Assembly (NCBI GenBank): GCA_022661535.1
Contig: JAKULF010000006.1
Span: 1,235,001 to 1,299,000, forward strand
Length of the DNA stretch: 64,000 bases
Direction of reading: 5' to 3'
Origin: Eutypa lata
Lineage: Eukaryota > Ascomycota > Sordariomycetes > Xylariales > Diatrypaceae
The stretch's first letter is position 1, and every line of letters starts with the position of its first letter. Positions 57,308 through 64,000 of the stretch are shown here, one piece after another. A program made the translations under genes and the position numbers. A model generated the notes under the pieces. It saw only the letters and a program-made list of their open reading frames with translations. It did no database searches and was not told the origin of the DNA.

Positions 57308-59162
57308 CTTGAATAGCAAAGGTATAAAGACGAAAGCATGAAAGATAAATATTATTCTTAAATTTATCCATGTTATGCACATAAATATTGTCTAGAACTA
57401 TATGCGTAAAACACAGGCGCTACGTTATGTGCTGATCGCTTTAATGGACAACTGGAAGAAATAGACTACCTACGTTGTGCGCAAGGTAAAAATAAGAAAG
57501 ATTGCAATTATGATCCAAACGAAGGAGACCCGAATAACTTATCCCATTAACTACCAAAGAAACTGTTTGCATGACTTGCATATTTAGTGTTAAATTCCCC
57601 AGGCCCTAACTTGAATTCTGTCCGCAGTATCTGTGTTTCCTTCCTTCATCTTAATATCTTAACCTTAACCTAAAGTTATTGTAGTATTTATATTTGGGTT
57701 AAACGAATCTAGCCTTTAAAGTCTACCTCTTAAATTTCCAGAGGCATCAGATTTATCAGGGTCGGTGAAGGTACCTGGGCTAAATTTCCCAGAAAACTCC
57801 ATCATCGTAGACATTTTCTATACTATTGGATTAAAAGTCCGCTGAGCTACAAGAAGATGTTCTACAGAGCGATGATTCGTGTAATATTAAACCTACGTAT
57901 AGAGCTGTTTTTTCCCTTGAAGAAGAAAATCAGCAAGCAACTTACGAGATTGTTTTGGACCAGTTGATGTTATGAACCGCACAGCAGTTTGTGTAGGCCC
58001 CGCAAGTCTTTGGGCTATAAGCTGCCCAGGACAGTTTTTAGTAAATTTTATGTAGAACTTTAGTAGATCAAGTCTTGTAAATAGGATCCCTTTAACAAGT
58101 CCACTTGGTGGGTAAATTAGAAATAGCCCAAGCTTACTTAGTTCAGTACTTCTAACTGTTTGTATCTCTTTTAGATTCGAAGAGAGGCCAGTATATGGGG
58201 ATTTAAATTATAGGCTAAACTGGAACGTGTTGCTTAAAAGTGCTCGTGTTATATCTGTTGGAACTGGATTGGCACTTAATAAATTCACCTCATAGGTATG
58301 CTGAAAGTTTCTACGCTGTTTCTTTTTTCTTTTTCTTTTCTGTTCTTTCTTCTTTTTTTTTTTCTGGTTCTTGATTATACTTACACCGGACACAGAATTT
58401 CTAAGATCAGAAAAATTCACAGGAAGAGAGTCTTCACGTTGCATACCAACAAGTCTTGGATTTATGTTTCTAGTAAATCGAAAGCACAAGTCCTATGTTT
58501 ATCAACTTGCAGCATCAAGCTTGGTGTCAAAGCGGTTACTACTCCCTATCCAGTCCCATGGACAGTTCTAAGCCTCGAACCTCTTTGAACGCTTCACTGA
58601 GGAACTGAGGAGCTTTAAGGCAGCGATATCCCGACATCAATTGGGTGCCTCTTTGGAACACATGAACGTTTCCCATTCCGACTTCACGTTAAGCTCGCAT
58701 AAGATACAAGAGACACCTTAAAGAAAAGAAGCAAGTGTCAAAACGTGCAAGTCAAATAGGTTACATTCAGCAAGTAATTTTTGTCGCTTTAAGGAGTCTA
58801 AGGCAGACACATCGAGAGTCCAAAAAATCCGAGGACGAGACCGTCGCAGCATGAATAGCCGGTTCGTGGACTGCTAATGCTATTTAAGAAATATATTGCT
58901 ATAAAGAAGGAATCTCTCTATCGAAGGAAGATGTCATTGCTGATGTCCCCACGTCATTGCTACACATGTACACAAGTACACAAGTACCTTAGAGAATCAC
59001 AATCTGTAGCAGTTTGAACCTGATCATGAGGCAAGTGAAACAAACACATGATAGACTATTGAATAGAAACTGAAGAATATATAAATCGATATCAAAAGCG
59101 TTGTTTAGTGGCATAAACTTCTTCCTTTTACTCAATAAGATTAGAAACACAATCAGTTCAAC
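57308..59162. other. Long intergenic region containing a coding relic
   Basis: Apart from the relic at about 57,890-58,489, it holds a pyrimidine-rich microsatellite at about 58,315-58,375 and no other recognisable feature. The segment 58,600-58,900 has short protein-like fragments with stops that I cannot assign. Confidence 0.5.
57890..58489 (-). pseudogene. Unassigned coding relic, one frame with one internal stop
   Basis: On the minus strand one frame runs for about 200 codons with a single TAA at 58,210-58,208. Before the stop it reads LPVNFSDLRNSVSGVSII, then a Lys-rich stretch made by an expanded purine microsatellite, then LLSANPVPTDITRALLSNTF. After the stop it continues LSSNLKEIQTVRSTELSKLG, IYPPSGLVKGILFTRLDLLK and GPTQTAVRFITSTGPKQSRK to a stop near 57,890. 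The text is varied and protein-like, unlike random frames. I do not recognise the family; a transposon or an unannotated fungal gene is possible. The internal stop could be CAA changed to TAA, a RIP-type transition. No start codon in good context was found. Confidence 0.45.
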
Positions 59163-59847
59163 ATGCCACCTCATAAGTCATTACAAGCATTTCTAGCAAC
59201 AGCTCGCTCAGCCCTAAATGCCCCTCCATCCAAGCGACCAAGCCCACTGACCTTCGTCGTGGGCAACGAGTCGGCCGGTACGTCGCCCTTCCCCTCCCGT
59301 CTGCCATGCGAGATATGTACCCAAGTTAGGACTTAAACCAACAACTTGCTTACTTGACAACCGTCCACCACTCCCTACAGATCTCGACTCCCTCTGCTCC
59401 GCCCTCCTCCTGGCCTACTTCCGCAGCCAAGCGCCACCGCACTACGCGCTGCACATCCCGCTCTGCAACATACCGCGGGACGACCTCGGCCTGCGCCCGG
59501 AGTTCCGCGCCGCGCTGCGGGACGCCGCCTTATCGCCCGACGACGTGATCACGCTATCAGAGCTGCCGGCCCCGAACGCTCCGAACGCGCTGAAGCCGTC
59601 GGACGCGCGCTGGCTGCTCGTAGACCACAACGTCCTGACGGGGCCGCTGGCCCGAACCTACAGCAGCAGCGAGATAACCGGGTGCGTGGACCACCATGAC
59701 GATGAGGGAAAGGTGCCCCGCGACGCCGACCCTCGCGTCATCGAGAAGTGCGGGAGTTGCATGAGTCTTGTTGTGGAGCACTCCCGGGCTATATGGGATA
59801 GTCTAGAGGAGGATGAGAAGGAGAGTATTGGAGATGGCACGAACAAT

Positions 59848-59880
<33 letters not shown>

Positions 59881-60648
59881 AATGATCTTCAATACCACCT
59901 TGCCCGCCTCGCCCTCGCTCCTGTCTTAATCGATACCCGCAACCTCGGCGACGCGACCAAGACCACAGCCCGCGACGAGCGCGCCGTCGAGTACGCCGAG
60001 GCCAAACTATCTAGCGCGGGTGGTGGTAGTGATGATAAGACGTACGACCGCACAACGCTATTCGAGCGCCTATCGCGGCTCAAGAGCGACATCGAGCCCT
60101 TGTCGCTGCGCGATATCCTGCGGAAGGACTACAAGGAGTGGGATGAGGGCGAAGGAGGTGGAGACGAATCGAAACGAAAGGATGGGGCAAAAGCGTCCGC
60201 ACCACAAGTGTTGAAACTGGGCACGTCGTCGGTGCCACGGTCCATCTCGTTCCTGGTGCAGAAGGCGGGCAGCGAAGGAAAACTGGTCGATGCGCTAGCT
60301 AGTTGGGGCGAAGAGAGGGGTGTTGATCTCGTTGTTGTGATGTCGTCGTTTTCCCCGGCGGAAGAAGTGGATAGTTCTAGCAGTGGTAGCGAAGACCACG
60401 CTCGTGAACTCCTGGTATGGGCGCGGACTGGAGAACAAGCTGCCGATGCGGCGCGGAGGTTCGCCGATGCGAATGCAGAGATGCTGGAGCTGCGGACGTG
60501 GGGGGATGGGAAGTTGGATGTGGTTGGACAGGACGGACAAGATGGGAGAGAGTGGAGGCGTTGCTGGACGCAGGGGAAGATGGAGTGCAGTCGGAAGCAG
60601 GTTGCGCCTATGCTGAGGGAGGCTATGAAGAGGAGTTTGTATGATTAG
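59163..60648 (+). CDS. PPX1: Exopolyphosphatase (PPX1-type, DHH family)
   Basis: Two exons, 59163-59277 and 59381-60648, with a 103-bp intron (GTACGT donor, CTACAG acceptor), encode 460 residues. The first DHH-family motif, VVGNESADLDSL, is split by the intron. The others follow: LLVDHNVLTG and CVDHHDDEG (the DHH metal site). The C-terminal half is the DHHA2 domain, ending in SRKQVAPML. The enzyme removes terminal phosphates from linear polyphosphate using divalent metal in the cytosol or mitochondria. An acidic Asn-Asp run (NNDNDNDNDNDD) near residue 200, encoded by a GACAAC hexanucleotide repeat at about 59,845-59,883, is a species-specific insertion. Length is slightly above yeast PPX1 because of such inserts. 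Frame and motifs are intact. Confidence 0.88.
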
Positions 60649-61133
60649 TTACGTAGATCTGAGTTAGGTACTAGGTAGGCGGGAGATGTGAGCTCGGGAT
60701 TTGCAATGCATGTCTGGCGCTTGATAGTAATATATCTACATGCATGCAGATGAAGGCATTGTTCGAGAATTAAGAATGTCGTACATGGAGTATATGAACT
60801 TCGACGTAGCAAAGTAACGGTAGGAGAGTGAATATAAAAAGAGGGCAATGGCAGCACGAAGTAGATCCTAAGATTTCCATGCTTACAAGTTTCAAGGACT
60901 CTGTAAAACTCGAGGTCTCTTATACATCAACAGTCCTTTATTGTATACCATTATAAGTAAAAATTTTACAAGTAGTGTTTTACACCTAGTGTGCGTATTG
61001 TACAATTTCATGATCCCATACCTTACGTAGGTAGTCATCCCTTGAGTGCAATAATGTAGCTTTGTAGATATGATCTTTTAACTTCGCCACCACCCGACTC
61101 CAGAGAACCTCTTAGCTACTTCTACGTAACGAA
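60649..61133. other. Intergenic region between convergent genes
   Basis: 3' regions of the exopolyphosphatase and ATP25 genes. Nothing else seen. Confidence 0.5.
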
Positions 61134-63200
61134 TCAACGCATATTCTGCAAGACGTGAATAATCTTCACGAACTCGCGATTCGCCAGCGCAGCCCCAACG
61201 CCCTTCGCATCGGGGCGAGTGGCCGCCGCGATGCGCTTAGCCTGGGAATCCGCGACATGGATGCAGTCCATGAGGGCGTCGCGCAGCTCGCTGCCAGGGA
61301 CGGGCCAGACGGGCGGGTGCTCAGCGATCATCTCCTGGAAGCACTGGCGCGCGACCAGGGTGCACAGGAAGGCGTTCTTAGAGTCGGCAGCGAGGCTAAA
61401 CATGAGGCGGTACAGGGCAGGGGAGCGGGGGCGCATATGGCGCGCGGGCATGCGCCAGGCGTCCCAGATGCCGTCCCAGTAGCCGCGGCGGGCGTAGGCG
61501 ACCATGAGGCGCATGAGGAGGGGCTCGTCCATGCAGGGGAGGTCGGCCTGGACGGCGAGCTGGCGCAGGCGCTCGACGGCCTCGTGGTCGGCGCGGCGCC
61601 AGTGGCTCGCCATCTTGCCCTCGATGAGGGCGGCGACGACGTCGTTGGCGAGGAGGCCCTGGCCGCGCTGCTGCATGGTGCGCAGGACGTCGAGCGCGAG
61701 CGCCGACCGGTCCCAGGGGCTGCCCTCCTGCGCGCCCAGCACGCACGTCAGCAGCTGCAGGTGCTGGTCCCGCGAGGCCGCGATCCCCGACGTGCGCATC
61801 TCGCGCAGGAGCGCGCGCGCGTCGTCCAGGAAGACCCGGCTCCGCGCTTGGATCGCGAGCCGGTACTCCCAGGTCTGGCTGGGGGGCAGGTGCTTGCAGG
61901 CCCGCTCGAAGAGCTGCAGGAACGGCGTCGTGGCTCGGGTGGCCAGGGACCCGCCTACAGCCCTGCGCGCATCGATGGGCGAGAGCTCGCTTAGGCGGGC
62001 TCGGAGGAGCTCTAGCACTCGGATCTTTTGGTCGGCGTCGTACGTCAAGACCCGGGAGACATTCTCTCTGGACAAGTCTCGGAGTGGATCTGTTGCGTCT
62101 ACGGCGCTGGACTTGGCGGGTATCGTCGAGTAGAATGAAGCCTGGCCGAACGACGGATCTCTAGTTCGGTTGTTTCGCGCGACTGGTCGTGTCGGGGAAC
62201 TGCCCAGCATAGCCCTTTCCAAGGGATGTAAGTTAGTCAGCAGTCGTTCTTCCCTTGGCTTTCCTAGCTCCTTTCGAGGCGGTTGCGACTCTTCAACGCT
62301 AGGTGGATCGAGAGTATTTTTCCACAGTGTTTCCAAGTTCAATTCGGCCCTGCGGGACTCCGTCATGATCTGGACAACAATGGTAGAGCCGCTTTGGGCC
62401 ACGCCAAACCCAGCAACGCGGCCATCCTCGGCGACGACGGTGGATTCCCCTCCACTGCGTCCTATCGTGCCGAGGTTGACGCATACCCAACCGGTCTTGA
62501 TCCCGTCATCGTAATCATCGGTACCCATGGTGCCCAAGAGCTTCGCCCGTTTCGCCTTCCTCCGCAATTTCTTCTTGCGCTCGTTGGGCCCGAGCAGGCC
62601 GTCGGCATCAGCGTATATTCGGTGCTTGTACCTCAACCACCGAACCAGCCGGCCGGCCGAGACTTGGAGGTGCCGCTCGCTCCGTGCCGTGCCGAACAGC
62701 ATGAATAAGTTCGGACCAAGTGCTGGGGGCGGATCTAACTCCCGAAGATCTAGGAGTGACAGTTCGTCGAGTCCTAATTCCTCCGATGCATATTCCACCA
62801 AAGGACTAACGACTGTCGGTGACCCCTCTGGGACTTCCGGTAAGGGTGGTGGTTCTATAGTTGCCACGTGTCTGGGAGGTTCGACTTGCAGATACCAAGG
62901 AACATCATCTGCGGCGCTCGCAGCGTCGGGGGTTATGGTTTCCCCATTCTCATACTTAGTACCGCTCTCCTCTTCTAAGTTCTGCTCACTATCATGCTGT
63001 TCGCTTAAAGGATTTGTTTCTTTGGTGGGAGAGGAGAAACTTCTAGTGAATGTAGGAGCCACACGTCTTGGGCGGAATAGGAGAGGAGGACCTGTGGTCC
63101 TTGCGAAGGGGGCCGGAGATGATGGGCCGGTAAAGAGTCTCAATACAGCTAAACGGCATTGATAGCAGCCTTGGGCAGCTAACCCTCTTTTGACTACCAT
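61134..63200 (-). CDS. ATP25: ATP synthase assembly factor Atp25, mitochondrial
   Basis: A single exon of 688 residues. The N-terminus is rich in Arg and Ser with few acids (RLFTGPSSPAPFARTT), typical of a mitochondrial presequence. A middle domain at about residues 150-300 resembles RsfS/Iojap-like proteins: FGTARSERHLQVSAGRLVRW, then KTGWVCVNLGTIG and IVVQIMTESRRAELNLE. The C-terminal half is helical, ending near NREFVKIIHVLQNMR. In yeast, Atp25 is cleaved in two: the C-terminal part stabilises the mRNA of ATP synthase subunit 9 and the N-terminal part helps assemble its ring. The length agrees with filamentous fungal orthologues as I remember them. The large opposite-strand frame at 61,155-61,994 is a shadow of its GC-rich codons. 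Confidence 0.92.
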   Translation of the reverse strand: MVVKRGLAAQGCYQCRLAVLRLFTGPSSPAPFARTTGPPLLFRPRRVAPTFTRSFSSPTKETNPLSEQHDSEQNLEEESGTKYENGETITPDAASAADDVPWYLQVEPPRHVATIEPPPLPEVPEGSPTVVSPLVEYASEELGLDELSLLDLRELDPPPALGPNLFMLFGTARSERHLQVSAGRLVRWLRYKHRIYADADGLLGPNERKKKLRRKAKRAKLLGTMGTDDYDDGIKTGWVCVNLGTIGRSGGESTVVAEDGRVAGFGVAQSGSTIVVQIMTESRRAELNLETLWKNTLDPPSVEESQPPRKELGKPREERLLTNLHPLERAMLGSSPTRPVARNNRTRDPSFGQASFYSTIPAKSSAVDATDPLRDLSRENVSRVLTYDADQKIRVLELLRARLSELSPIDARRAVGGSLATRATTPFLQLFERACKHLPPSQTWEYRLAIQARSRVFLDDARALLREMRTSGIAASRDQHLQLLTCVLGAQEGSPWDRSALALDVLRTMQQRGQGLLANDVVAALIEGKMASHWRRADHEAVERLRQLAVQADLPCMDEPLLMRLMVAYARRGYWDGIWDAWRMPARHMRPRSPALYRLMFSLAADSKNAFLCTLVARQCFQEMIAEHPPVWPVPGSELRDALMDCIHVADSQAKRIAAATRPDAKGVGAALANREFVKIIHVLQNMR

Positions 63201-63961
63201 GTTTGAAATTCAGATCTGATAGAGCATAGATAAGTAGGTAGGTAAGTAGATATGCCCCCGCTTGATCTATGGTAGGATGAGGTGGGGGATAAGGTATGTG
63301 GAGTTCGAGTTGAAGTCATATACAATTTCGAGACGAGATAATCAAACCATCAATTCCCTCTCATTATCCGTGATCCATCTTATGACGAGTATGAGGAGCA
63401 TTACCTTAAATATATAAGTAAGTTATGTGTAAACGAACATCACATTCAACTAAGTACTTATAACTGCATTATGGGATTTCTTCATGTTCTACATAAAAAG
63501 CACGTGCTTTAGAAGAGGACAAGCGGGTCAATTCAAGTTATCAACCAATCATTAGATTCAATTGTTAATTTAAGCCCCTGTTTAACTAGCCTCTGCGTCT
63601 GCAGTGATTTTTGGCGGGTCTCCAGAGCGCCAACTTTGAAGAGGCAAATTTTTTAGAGCTCCATCCAGTCCAGTGTCGCCTCCGAATTTGTGATAAGAAT
63701 TTTATCGCGAACTCACCTACTATCGATTTCGGTCCAATCTTGGTGCTTCTGCTCCAATCCTTAATCCAACAACCCAACTTTCCCATCCTCATTCGCCTAG
63801 ATATTTATAGTACCTATTTGAAGAGGGTTTATTCTATGTTTATCTTTGAACGTTATAATATATATCATATGTTCCTCAGCAGATAAGCCGATCTGCTAGG
63901 ATCTCTGCCTTCCTTATCGCCCACCACTTTTATTCTTCATCCACCACGATCATCCGTCACA
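63201..63961. other. Intergenic region between divergent genes
   Basis: Shared promoter region of ATP25 and the gene starting at 63,962. Short frames here lack motifs. Confidence 0.5.
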
Positions 63962-64000
63962 ATGTTTGTACGACCTCCACCACCTCAGCGTGGCCTTTCA
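63962..64000 (+). CDS. 5' end of a gene cut by the window edge
   Basis: An ATG in good context (CACAATG) opens a frame reading MFVRPPPPQRGLS up to the window end. Upstream text is pyrimidine-rich (CATCCACCACGATCATCCGTC), as often seen before fungal starts. Too short to identify. Confidence 0.4.
   Translation, partial: MFVRPPPPQRGLS

Noticed and set aside
61155..61994. 279-codon plus-strand open frame
   Set aside because: Shadow of the GC-rich ATP25 gene on the other strand, which has recognisable domains and the expected length.

Overview
The window looks like nuclear DNA of a filamentous ascomycete (Pezizomycotina). The genes have short spliceosomal introns (56-157 bp, mostly GTRNGN donors and CTRAC-like branch sites), the families are fungal (ATP25, a PPX1-type exopolyphosphatase, a fungal sugar porter, a highly reducing polyketide synthase relic), and a 17-kb AT-rich block carries the signature of repeat-induced point mutation (RIP). 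No prokaryotic, viral or CRISPR features were seen. The species cannot be named from this sequence.

Layout. 1-2,140 is GC-rich, gene-free DNA carrying about ten copies of a short interrupted palindrome. 2,141-18,900 is an AT isochore with almost no CpA/TpG and no usable reading frames. It hides long inverted-repeat arms, dispersed direct repeats and a perfect 55-bp tandem duplication. 18,900-37,250 is an accessory region: an intact TauD-type dioxygenase, a small AT-hook/CxxC protein and an intact UDP-glycosyltransferase, followed by three dead genes (FAD-linked oxidase, rhodopsin-like membrane protein, HR-PKS) and an intact multi-pass membrane protein. I read the dead genes as a collapsed secondary-metabolite cluster. 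38,600-47,240 holds a CUE-AlkB-GRF protein, a double-GFA-domain protein, a Pro/Arg/Gly-rich single-pass membrane protein and a six-exon sugar transporter.

48,880-57,310 holds a SAM methyltransferase, two short-chain dehydrogenases and a peroxisome-targeted alpha/beta hydrolase related to the AKT2-type family, possibly a small metabolic group. Between them, at 51.1-52.25 kb, lies an ectopic, scrambled piece of 18S rDNA on the minus strand that still contains a decayed group I intron near the S1199 site. 59,160-64,000 is conserved core genome: exopolyphosphatase, ATP25 and the first codons of one more gene at the right edge.

The main themes are genome defence by RIP, decay of a polyketide cluster, and hidden relics (rDNA with intron, unassigned coding relics) in DNA that looks intergenic. 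Exon boundaries were worked out by hand from splice signals, reading frame and family similarity recalled from memory. No database search was possible.
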